The notes below the pieces were generated by a model that saw only the letters and a list, made by a program, of their open reading frames with translations, had not been told where the DNA came from and did not search any database. Shown here piece after piece: positions 56,624 to 64,000 of a stretch of 64,000 nucleotides of DNA. The DNA lies in NCBI RefSeq assembly GCF_900113685.1, contig NZ_FOQG01000002.1, positions 390,458-454,457 of the forward strand, given 5' to 3'. How positions within the stretch are numbered: the first letter of the stretch is position 1; every line of letters begins with the position of its first letter. The position numbers were made by a program, and so were the translations under genes. The DNA is from Nocardioides psychrotolerans. Lineage in GTDB: Bacteria; Actinomycetota; Actinomycetes; Propionibacteriales; Nocardioidaceae.

Positions 56624-57610
56624 ATGTCCGCCTCCCACGTCCCGGTCCTCCTCGACCGGGTTGTCGCCCTGCTCGCGCCCGCCCTCGACCACGAGGGCGC
56701 CGTGCTCGTCGACTGCACCCTGGGCCTCGGTGGCCACAGCGAGGCGGTCCTCGAGCGCTGCCCGCGGGCCCGCGTCGTCGGCATCGACAGGGACACCGCC
56801 GCCCTCGAGCTCGCCGGCCGACGTCTGACGCCGTACGGCGAGCGCTTCACCGGCGTCCACGCCGTCTACGACGAGGTCCTCGACGTGCTGCACGACCTCG
56901 AGCTGGCCCACGCCGACGCCGTCCTCTTCGACCTCGGGGTCTCCTCCATGCAGCTCGACGTGCGCGAGCGCGGGTTCGCCTACTCGGTCGACGCGCCCCT
57001 CGACATGCGCATGGATGGCACGACCGGTCCTACGGCGGCCGACGTGCTCAACACCTACTCCGCCGGTGAGCTGACCCGGGTGTTGCGCGACTACGGCGAG
57101 GAGAAGTTCGCCCGCAAGATCGCCGGCGCCGTGGTGCGCGAGCGCGAGACAGAGCCGTTCGCGACCTCGGGGCGTCTCGTGGAGCTGCTCTACGCCGAGA
57201 TCCCGGCGCCGGCCCGCCGGACCGGGGGACACCCTGCGAAGCGCACCTTCCAGGCCCTGCGCATGGAGGTCAACGACGAGCTGGCCGTCCTGCGCCGCGC
57301 GATGCCGGCCGCCATCGACGCGATCGGGGTCGGTGGCCGGGTGGTCGTCGAGTCCTACCACTCCCTCGAGGACCGGCTGGTCAAACAGGCTTTCACCGCC
57401 GTGACCCGGTCCACGGTGCCGGTCGACCTGCCGTTCGTGCCCGAGGGCCAGGAGCCGCCGCTGCGCCTGGTCACGCGCGGCGCCGAGAAGGCCGACGAGT
57501 CCGAGATCGCCGCCAACCCCCGCGCTGCATCGGTCCGACTGCGGGCCGTCGAACGAGTCCACCCCGGCACCAACAGGAGCAGCACCTCCCGGAAGGAGCC
57601 GCGCAGATGA
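56624..57610 (+). CDS. rsmH: 16S rRNA (cytosine(1402)-N(4))-methyltransferase
   Basis: A 328-residue methyltransferase (MraW) that N4-methylates C1402 of 16S r[34 protein letters not shown] (SAM site), [35 protein letters not shown] and [16 protein letters not shown] are the family blocks. Start ATG 56624 follows the small ORF stop by one base; the end overlaps the ftsL-like gene by four bases. Confidence 0.95.
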   Translation: MSASHVPVLLDRVVALLAPALDHEGAVLVDCTLGLGGHSEAVLERCPRARVVGIDRDTAALELAGRRLTPYGERFTGVHAVYDEVLDVLHDLELAHADAVLFDLGVSSMQLDVRERGFAYSVDAPLDMRMDGTTGPTAADVLNTYSAGELTRVLRDYGEEKFARKIAGAVVRERETEPFATSGRLVELLYAEIPAPARRTGGHPAKRTFQALRMEVNDELAVLRRAMPAAIDAIGVGGRVVVESYHSLEDRLVKQAFTAVTRSTVPVDLPFVPEGQEPPLRLVTRGAEKADESEIAANPRAASVRLRAVERVHPGTNRSSTSRKEPRR

Positions 57611-58263
57611 GCAGTCCAGCACCGGCCACGGTCCGATCCCGCCTCTCGACCCAGGGCCGAGGTCTGGCGGGCGCGGCCGTCGAGAGGGCCCGACTGACAG
57701 TCGTGCCCCGTCGTCGCACACGCGCGCCGAAGGTGCCCTTCGTGACGCTGGTGAGCCTGCTGCTGCTCGCGGGCGTCGTCGGGCTGCTGCTCTTCAACAC
57801 CTCCATGCAGCAGGCGTCGTTCACGACGACGGCCCTGCAGGAGCGTGCCACCAACCTCGCTGCTCGTGAGCAGGCCCTCGAGATGGAGCTCGAGGAGCTC
57901 CGGAACCCCCAGCGACTGGCCGCCGAGGCGCAACGCCGCTTCGGCATGGAGCCGGCAGGCGCCCCGTTGTTCCTCTCCCTGGAGAGCGGTGAGGTGACAG
58001 GGGAGCGTGGCGAGCCCGCCGAGCGCCTCGACCTCGTGCCGAACCAGCCGACCCGTCCCGGCGTCCTGGACCCGGCGCCGATCATCGAGACCGTCATCGG
58101 GGACGTGCCCGCCGACCAGGTGACCGGCCAGACCGGAAACCGCGGCGACACGGCGCGTGGCAGCGGCTCGGGCCGCGGAGACACCGGTAGAACTGGACCC
58201 CAGCAGCAACAGCAGTCCCAAGGGGAACAGCAGGACCAACAGCAGCAGCGCTCCGAGCGCTGA
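57607..58263 (+). CDS. ftsL: FtsL-like division protein
   Basis: A 218-residue bitopic membrane protein. A basic cytoplasmic part to about 45, one membrane helix ([20 protein letters not shown], about 43-62), a leucine-zipper coiled coil ([20 protein letters not shown]), then a Gly/Gln-rich C-terminus (runs of Gln) not usual in FtsL. It connects FtsI and FtsW at the septum. Overlaps rsmH by ATGA and the ftsI ATG by TGATG. Identity rests on context and topology because FtsL sequences diverge. Confidence 0.78.
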   Translation: MSSPAPATVRSRLSTQGRGLAGAAVERARLTVVPRRRTRAPKVPFVTLVSLLLLAGVVGLLLFNTSMQQASFTTTALQERATNLAAREQALEMELEELRNPQRLAAEAQRRFGMEPAGAPLFLSLESGEVTGERGEPAERLDLVPNQPTRPGVLDPAPIIETVIGDVPADQVTGQTGNRGDTARGSGSGRGDTGRTGPQQQQQSQGEQQDQQQQRSER

Positions 58264-60161
58264 TGCCGCCGTCGAGCAGGAGACCGACCGTGAGCCGAAC
58301 CCGCCAGCAGCGGCTGCGACCGCGCACGCGCGGCTCGGCCGACGTGCGCATGCGCTCCGGCTTCGTCCTGATCGCGATCGTGCTGTCCTTCTTCGGCGCC
58401 CGCCTCGTGCAGCTCCAGGGCCTCGACCCGCGGGAGTACGCCGCGATGGCGGCCGCCGACGGCTCGGTCACCGTGACGCTGCCGGCCGAGCGTGGCGACA
58501 TCCTCGACCGCAACGGCGAGCCGTTGGCAGACTCCGCCGACGGGCTGATGGTCGTCGCCGACCCGGCCCTGACCACCCCCCGGGCCGCCGAGCTCGCGAA
58601 GTTCCTCTCCACGCGCCTCGCGGTCGACTACTTCCGGACCCTCGAGCGCCTGCGCGTCGAGGACAGCCGCTACCAGTACATCGCCCGCCAGGTGCCGGCC
58701 CGGATCGCGGCGACCGTCCTCGACGAGGCCCGCAGCCGCGCGAGCGACGCCGCCGACAAGGCCGTCGAGGCCGAGAAGGACGGCGACGACGAGGCGCTCG
58801 CCGAGTATGAGGAGATCGCTGACGCCTACAGCGGCCTGCTCACCGAGCGCGACCCCGTCCGCGTCTACCCGTCCGGCGACGTCGCGGCCAACCTGGTGGG
58901 CTTCCTGGGCACGCCCAACCCCGACGGCAGCGCCAAGCCGTCGGCCGGCTTCGAGGCGATGTTCAACTCCTACCTCGCCGGCACCGATGGCGAGACCAGC
59001 TACCAGGTCGGCGCCGGGAACAAGATCCCGCTCGGCGACAGCACGATCGTCGAGGCGACCGACGGCCGCGACCTCGTGACCACGATCGACCGAGACCTGC
59101 AGTTCTTCACCCAGCGCATCGTGCGACAGACCGTGCGCCAGTCCGGGGGAGAGTCGGGCATCGGCGTCGTCATGGACACGCGCACCGGCGACATCCTCGC
59201 CCTGGCCGACGACCCGACCTACGACCTGAACAAGCCCGACGAGGCCAGCGACGGCGACTACAAGTCGCGGGCGATGACCGACGTCTACGAGCCCGGCTCG
59301 GTCGAGAAGGTCCTCACCGTCGCCGGCCTCATCGACGCCGGCAAGGTCACCAACCGCACCAAGCTGCTCGTGCCCGGCCAGCTCGACCGCCAGGACCGCT
59401 CGATCGGCGACTACTTCGACCACGGCCTGCTCAAGCTCACCCTCGCGGGCGTCATCGCCAAGTCGTCCAACATCGGCACCGTGCTGGCGGCCGACAAGTT
59501 CGAGGACGGCCAGCTGCGCGACTACCTCACCCGCTTCGGCCTCGGCCAGCGCACCAACATCGGCGTCGGTGGCGAGACCGCCGGTCTCCTGCCCGACGAG
59601 AGCATGTGGACCAGCCAGACCCAGGACCGCATCGCCTTCGGTCAGTCCCTGTCGGTCAACGCGGTGCAGATGACCGCCGCGGTCAACGCGATCGCCAACG
59701 ACGGCGTGCGCATCGACCCCAGCCTGATCAAGGGATCGGCCACGACCGACGAGGGGCGCGAGGTCGGCACCGACGTCGCCACCACCCGCCGCGTGGTCAG
59801 CGACGACGCCGCCTACCAGACGATGATGATGATGGAGCGGGTGCTCGACCCCGAGGAGGGCGTCGCCCCCGGCGCAGCCGTCCCGGGCTACCGCGTAGCC
59901 GGCAAGACCGGCACCGCGCAGCGTGTCGGCGAGGCCTGCGGCTGCTACGACGGCACCTTCACGGTCTCCTTCGCGGGCTTCGCCCCCGCCGACGACCCGC
60001 GCTTCACCGTCTACGTCGTGGTCCAGGACCCCACCAACGGCGGCGGTGGCGGCTCGGTCGCCGGCCCGGCGTTCTCGCGCATCATGAGCTACGCCCTGCG
60101 CCGCTACGCGGTCCCGCCGACGGGCACCCCGGCCTCCCGCCTGCCCGTCGAGTGGAGATGA
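58263..60161 (+). CDS. ftsI: Peptidoglycan D,D-transpeptidase FtsI (PBP3)
   Basis: A 632-residue septal transpeptidase. The N-terminal membrane anchor (SGFVLIAIVLSFFGARLVQL) is followed by the dimerization domain, then the penicillin-binding domain: active-site Ser in EPGSVEKVL (SxxK) around residue 346, SSN in KSSNIGTVLA and KTG in GKTGTAQRV. It lies on the outer face of the membrane and is anchored by one helix. Starts with ATG inside the ftsL stop; overlaps murE by ATGA. Confidence 0.95.
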   Translation: MPPSSRRPTVSRTRQQRLRPRTRGSADVRMRSGFVLIAIVLSFFGARLVQLQGLDPREYAAMAAADGSVTVTLPAERGDILDRNGEPLADSADGLMVVADPALTTPRAAELAKFLSTRLAVDYFRTLERLRVEDSRYQYIARQVPARIAATVLDEARSRASDAADKAVEAEKDGDDEALAEYEEIADAYSGLLTERDPVRVYPSGDVAANLVGFLGTPNPDGSAKPSAGFEAMFNSYLAGTDGETSYQVGAGNKIPLGDSTIVEATDGRDLVTTIDRDLQFFTQRIVRQTVRQSGGESGIGVVMDTRTGDILALADDPTYDLNKPDEASDGDYKSRAMTDVYEPGSVEKVLTVAGLIDAGKVTNRTKLLVPGQLDRQDRSIGDYFDHGLLKLTLAGVIAKSSNIGTVLAADKFEDGQLRDYLTRFGLGQRTNIGVGGETAGLLPDESMWTSQTQDRIAFGQSLSVNAVQMTAAVNAIANDGVRIDPSLIKGSATTDEGREVGTDVATTRRVVSDDAAYQTMMMMERVLDPEEGVAPGAAVPGYRVAGKTGTAQRVGEACGCYDGTFTVSFAGFAPADDPRFTVYVVVQDPTNGGGGGSVAGPAFSRIMSYALRRYAVPPTGTPASRLPVEWR

Positions 60162-61702
60162 GCCATGATCGTCCGGTGGCAACCCGACCCGAGCACCCCG
60201 AGGTCGTCGCGCTCCGGGACGTCGTCGCCTGGCTGAGGACGACGTACGGCGCGGCGCGGACCCTCGGTGACGTCACGGACGTGACGATCACCGGCCTGTC
60301 GTTGAGCTCGCAGCGGGTCCTGCCCGGCGACCTGTACGCCGCCCTCGCGGGCTCGCGCGCGCACGGCATCGGCTTCCTGCCGGCCGCGCTCGAGGCCGGT
60401 GCGGTCGCCGTCCTCACCGACGAGGCGGGCGCGACGCAAGCGGCGGCGATGACCGGTGTCGAGGTCCCTCTCGTCGTGGTCGCCGACCCGCGAGGCGTTC
60501 TGGGCCGGCTGGCGGCGCGCGTCTACGGCGAGCCGGCGCAGGCGCTGCGGATGATCGGCGTCACCGGCACCCAGGGCAAGACCACCACGACCCGGCTCGC
60601 CGAGAACGGGCTCGAGCGCGCCGGCGTGAGCGCCGCGGTGATCGGCACCGTCGGCACCCGCGTCGACGGCACCGACATCAAGACGACGCTGACGACCCCC
60701 GAGGCGCCTGACCTGCACGGGCTCTTCGCGATGATGCGCGAGCGCGGCGTCACCGCCTGCGCCATGGAGGTATCCAGCCACGCCCTGGTGATGGGCCGTG
60801 TCGACGGCGTGGTCTTCGACGTCGGCGTCTTCCTCAACCTCGGCCGCGACCACCTCGACTTCCACGCCGACGTCGAGGACTACTTCCGCGCCAAGGCCTC
60901 GCTGTTCACCCCCGAGCGCGCCCGGCTGGCCCTCGTCAACATCGACGACGCCCACGGTCGCCGGCTCGTGACCGAGGCGAGCATCCCCGTGCGCACGATG
61001 TCCTCGCAGGGCGCTGACGCCGACTGGCAGGCCGTCGACGTGGTCCTGCGCGCGGACGGCTCGTCCTTCACCGTGCGCGGACCCGACGGGCTGAGCGTCC
61101 CGGCCGGTTGTCCCGTGCCGGGCGACTTCAACGTGGCCAACACCCTCGCCGCGATCGCCGCCTGCGGGGAGGCCGGTCTCGACCCCGCTGCCGTGGCCAG
61201 CGGCATCTCCGGGGGAGCCGGCGTGCCCGGACGCTTCGAGCAGGTCGACGCCGGCCAGGACTTCGTGGTGGTCGTCGACTACGCGCACAAGCCCGACGCC
61301 GTGGCTGCCGCGTTGCGCACGTTGCGCCCCCTCACCGACGGCCAGGTGATCATCGTCCTTGGCGCCGGGGGCGACCGCGATCCCGGCAAGCGGCCGATCA
61401 TGGCCGGCATCGCCGCCGACCTGGCCGACGTCCTGATCGTCACCGACGACAACCCCCGCACCGAGGACCCGGCGACGATCAGGGCCGCGATGCTCGCCGG
61501 CGTCGGCGCAGACGTGAAGGCGGAGGTCGTGGAGCAGGGCGACCGCGGCCTCGCCATCCTCGATGCCGTACGCCGGGCCCGTCCCGGTGACATCGTGCTC
61601 GTGGCCGGCAAGGGCCACGAGACCGGGCAGGAGATCAACGACGTGATCCACCCCTTCGACGACCGCGTGGTCGTGCGCGAGGCCCTGGCGGCGCGCGGAT
61701 GA
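60158..61702 (+). CDS. murE: UDP-MurNAc-tripeptide synthetase
   Basis: A 514-residue Mur ligase that adds the diaminopimelate residue. GVTGTQGKTTTTRLAENGL is the ATP loop, TTPEAPDLHG, EVSSHALVMGRV and VVDYAHKPDAV follow, and the DNPR motif in DDNPRTEDP is the amino-acid selector for diaminopimelate (L-lysine enzymes have DNPA). ATG at 60158 overlaps the ftsI stop; GTG at 60176 is possible. Ends with an ATGA overlap to murF. Confidence 0.93.
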   Translation: MSHDRPVATRPEHPEVVALRDVVAWLRTTYGAARTLGDVTDVTITGLSLSSQRVLPGDLYAALAGSRAHGIGFLPAALEAGAVAVLTDEAGATQAAAMTGVEVPLVVVADPRGVLGRLAARVYGEPAQALRMIGVTGTQGKTTTTRLAENGLERAGVSAAVIGTVGTRVDGTDIKTTLTTPEAPDLHGLFAMMRERGVTACAMEVSSHALVMGRVDGVVFDVGVFLNLGRDHLDFHADVEDYFRAKASLFTPERARLALVNIDDAHGRRLVTEASIPVRTMSSQGADADWQAVDVVLRADGSSFTVRGPDGLSVPAGCPVPGDFNVANTLAAIAACGEAGLDPAAVASGISGGAGVPGRFEQVDAGQDFVVVVDYAHKPDAVAAALRTLRPLTDGQVIIVLGAGGDRDPGKRPIMAGIAADLADVLIVTDDNPRTEDPATIRAAMLAGVGADVKAEVVEQGDRGLAILDAVRRARPGDIVLVAGKGHETGQEINDVIHPFDDRVVVREALAARG

Positions 61703-63093
61703 TCCCCCTCACACTGGCCGAGATCGCCGCCGTCGTCGACGGCGTGGTCCACGGGGACCCGACGCTGACCGTGTCCGGACCGGCCTACGTCGACACCCGC
61801 GCGGCCACCGAGGGCGGGCTGTTCGTCGCTGTCGTCGGGGAGCGGGTCGACGGTCACGACTACGCGGCCGGCGCCCACGCGGTGCTGGGCAGTCGTCCCA
61901 CCGATGCCCCGACCGTTGTCGTCGCCGACCCCGTCGTGGCCCTCGGCCGCCTGGCGCGTCACGTGCTCGACCGCCTCGACGTCCCCGTGCTGGCGCTGAC
62001 CGGCTCGCAGGGCAAGACGGGCACCAAGGACTACCTCGACCACGTGCTGGCCGCGGCCGGACCCACGGTGGCGACGGCGGCCAACAACAACAACGAGATC
62101 GGCGTGCCGCTGACGGTGCTGCGCGCCGACGCCACGACCTCCTACCTCGTGGTGGAGATGGGCGCGCGCGGCATCGGCCACATCGCCTACCTCTGCGACA
62201 TCGCGCCGCCGAGCGTCGCGGCCGTGCTCAACGTCGGCACGGCCCACATCGGCGAGTTCGGCAGCCAGGAGGCCATCGCGGCCGCCAAGGGTGAGATCGT
62301 CGAGGCTCTCGGCGCCGATGGCACGGCCGTCCTCAACGCCGACGACGACCTGACGGCCGCGATGGCCTCGCGCACCCGGGCCCGCACGATGACCTTCGGC
62401 CACGCCGGCGACGTGGCCTGGCGCGGCCTCGAGCTCGACGCGCTCGGCCGGCCCACCGTCGAGATCGGCCACGGCGGCACCTGGCGTCGCGTGTCCCTCA
62501 CCCAGACCGGGGCCCACCAGGTCGCCAACGCGGCGGCCGCCGTGGCGATGGCGCTCGCCGTGGGCCGACCGTTCGACGACGTGGTCGACGCGCTCGCCAC
62601 GGCGACGTCGGCGTCCCGGTGGCGCATGGAGCTGCACGAGCGGACCGACGGCCTCCTGGTCGTCAACGACGCCTACAACGCCAACCCCGCCTCGATGGTG
62701 GCCGCGATCGGTGCCCTGGCGGCGATCGGCGACCGCGCGGGTCGTCGTACGGTCGCGGTGCTGGGGGAGATGCGCGAGCTCGGGGCCGACGGCGTCGCCG
62801 GGCACCGTGAGGTCGGCCGGTCCGCGGGCGCCCACGGCATCGACGTCGTCGTGGTCGTGGGGGAGCCTGCTCGCGGCATCGCCGACGGTCTCGCCGACCG
62901 TGACGACTGGCACGGTGAGGTGATCGTCACGGCGGGGCGCGACGACGCACTCGCCTGGTTGCGGGAGAATGCCGTGGCCACGGACGTCGTCCTGGTCAAG
63001 GCCTCACGTGGTGCCGCCCTCGAGGTGGTGGCCGACGGGCTGCTCGACGAAGACCCGACAGATCGACCGACAGGAGTGGCCCCGACACCATGA
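61699..63093 (+). CDS. murF: UDP-MurNAc-tripeptide D-Ala-D-Ala ligase
   Basis: A 464-residue Mur ligase that attaches D-Ala-D-Ala. [20 protein letters not shown] is the typical N-terminus, [18 protein letters not shown] the ATP loop, [15 protein letters not shown] and [19 protein letters not shown] follow, and [20 protein letters not shown] is the third Mur motif. Both overlaps (murE and mraY) are ATGA. Confidence 0.95.
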   Translation: MIPLTLAEIAAVVDGVVHGDPTLTVSGPAYVDTRAATEGGLFVAVVGERVDGHDYAAGAHAVLGSRPTDAPTVVVADPVVALGRLARHVLDRLDVPVLALTGSQGKTGTKDYLDHVLAAAGPTVATAANNNNEIGVPLTVLRADATTSYLVVEMGARGIGHIAYLCDIAPPSVAAVLNVGTAHIGEFGSQEAIAAAKGEIVEALGADGTAVLNADDDLTAAMASRTRARTMTFGHAGDVAWRGLELDALGRPTVEIGHGGTWRRVSLTQTGAHQVANAAAAVAMALAVGRPFDDVVDALATATSASRWRMELHERTDGLLVVNDAYNANPASMVAAIGALAAIGDRAGRRTVAVLGEMRELGADGVAGHREVGRSAGAHGIDVVVVVGEPARGIADGLADRDDWHGEVIVTAGRDDALAWLRENAVATDVVLVKASRGAALEVVADGLLDEDPTDRPTGVAPTP

Positions 63094-64000
63094 GAGCGAT
63101 CCTGCTGGGCGGCGGACTCGCCCTGCTCATCTCGCTGCTCGGCACCCGGGTCGCGATCACCTACTTCACCCGCTGGGGTTATGGCCAGGAGATCCGCGAC
63201 GACGGGCCGACCAGCCACCACACCAAGCGCGGCACGCCCACGATGGGTGGCGTGGTCATCATCCTGGCCTCCGTCGTCGGCTACTTCGCCGCCAAGCTGA
63301 TCACGCTCAGCGCCCCGTCGGCCTCCGCGCTGCTGCTGCTGTTCCTCTTCGTCGGGATGGGCCTGGTGGGCTTCCTCGACGACTTCATCAAGATCTCCAA
63401 GCAACGCAGCCTCGGTCTGCGCAGCAAGGCCAAGATGGTCGGCCAGACCATCGTCGCGGTGATCTTCGGCTTCCTGGCGCTCTCGCCGATGCTGGAGGAC
63501 GCCAACGGGCGGACGCCCGCCTCGGAGAAGGTCTCGTTCCTGCGCGAGATCGACTGGCTCGTGCTGCCGACGATCCTGGCGATGGTGCTGATCTGGCTGA
63601 TCGTCACCGCGACCAGCAACGCGGTCAACCTCACCGACGGGCTCGACGGCCTCGCTACGGGCGCGAGCGTGATGGTCTTCGGCGCCTACATGCTGGTCAA
63701 CATCTGGCAGAACAACCAGTTCTGCCAGCAGGATCCCAGCGGCCAGTGCTACAACGTGCGCGATCCACTCGACCTTGCCGTCATCGCGGCCGCGATCATG
63801 GGCGCCTGCTTCGGCTTCCTGTGGTGGAACGCTGCCCCGGCGGCCATCTTCATGGGTGATACCGGCTCGCTCGCCCTGGGTGGCGCCCTCGCCGGCTTCG
63901 CGATCCTCACCCGCACCGAGCTGCTGCTGGTGATCCTCGGCGGCATCTTCGTCCTGGAGACGGTCTCGGTGATGCTCCAGGTCACCTGGTTCAAGACCAC
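63090..64000 (+). CDS. mraY: Phospho-MurNAc-pentapeptide transferase MraY, partial
   Basis: The first 303 codons of MraY, cut by the window end (family length about 360). It makes lipid I from UDP-MurNAc-pentapeptide and undecaprenyl phosphate in the membrane. [46 protein letters not shown] and [12 protein letters not shown] are the conserved blocks with the catalytic aspartates. Start ATG overlaps murF. Helices fill the rest. Confidence 0.94.
   Translation, partial: MRAILLGGGLALLISLLGTRVAITYFTRWGYGQEIRDDGPTSHHTKRGTPTMGGVVIILASVVGYFAAKLITLSAPSASALLLLFLFVGMGLVGFLDDFIKISKQRSLGLRSKAKMVGQTIVAVIFGFLALSPMLEDANGRTPASEKVSFLREIDWLVLPTILAMVLIWLIVTATSNAVNLTDGLDGLATGASVMVFGAYMLVNIWQNNQFCQQDPSGQCYNVRDPLDLAVIAAAIMGACFGFLWWNAAPAAIFMGDTGSLALGGALAGFAILTRTELLLVILGGIFVLETVSVMLQVTWFKT

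Noticed and set aside
1..64000. CRISPR arrays, tRNA or rRNA genes, insertion sequences or prophage
   Set aside because: No regularly spaced direct repeats of 25-40 bases, no cloverleaf-like sequence with a CCA end, no transposase or integrase motifs were seen.

Overview
The window is high-GC DNA (roughly 70% or more by eye) with GTG starts, many overlapping stop/start pairs (ATGA, GTGA, TGATG) and many TANNNT -10 boxes 6-7 bases ahead of a start codon. This is typical of an actinobacterium. The gene content (class II DAHP synthase, PASTA-domain kinase beside an Rv2175c-type protein, LexA boxes TCGAAC-N4-GTTCGA, DUF3040, MoxR/DUF58/transglutaminase cluster, mraZ-led division cluster) points to the Propionibacteriales, most likely Nocardioides or a relative. 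From memory, the order of many genes resembles the M. tuberculosis Rv2156c-Rv2187 region. It looks like an ordinary conserved chromosomal backbone with accessory insertions, not a mobile island.

Layout. 1-2563 (minus): the end of a Flp/tad pilus operon (cpaB, cpaE-type ATPase, truncated cpaF). 2774-10771: lipid and sugar metabolism (FadD-type acyl-CoA ligase, SRPBCC protein, ArsA-type ATPase, two ROK kinases, esterase, PlsC acyltransferase). 10768-17560: a sensor kinase and response regulator with a flavin-reductase-like gene between them, a divergent TetR/DUF2236 pair, NAT and GNAT acetyltransferases, and a coiled-coil protein. 17571-28692: glycerol kinase, DUF1028 protein, a phosphofructokinase with PPi-type residues, amino-acid permease, class II DAHP synthase, threonine aldolase, a zinc-ribbon membrane protein, class I DAHP synthase behind an aromatic leader peptide and attenuator, an EamA transporter, and a remnant of endonuclease IV. 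28796-36965: metallophosphoesterase, PASTA kinase, Rv2175c-like protein, secreted RNase with barstar inhibitor, polyprenyl synthase, MetF and a SIMPL protein. 37014-41616: FAD oxidoreductase, ATP-grasp-like enzyme, a deletion scar joining a broken sigma factor to a broken DUF4126 gene, a YbaK protein and a small membrane protein. 41646-49920: an SOS mutagenesis region with two LexA-box promoters of identical geometry, DUF6504, HEPN protein, secreted endonuclease I, dnaE2, methyltransferase and dinB. 50104-55566: DUF3040 protein and the MoxR-DUF58-transglutaminase operon. 55768-64000: the division and cell-wall cluster mraZ, a 44-residue membrane ORF, rsmH, ftsL-like, ftsI, murE, murF and mraY (cut by the window end).

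The strongest new-looking signals are non-coding: the leaderless Tyr-Phe-Phe leader with a perfect 10-bp terminator stem before aroF; at least two families of intergenic palindromic repeats; a 119-bp inverted-repeat element followed by a hexanucleotide repeat inside the mraZ-rsmH interval; and a 34-bp operator candidate between the TetR gene and its divergent partner. No CRISPR array, tRNA, rRNA or insertion sequence was recognised.
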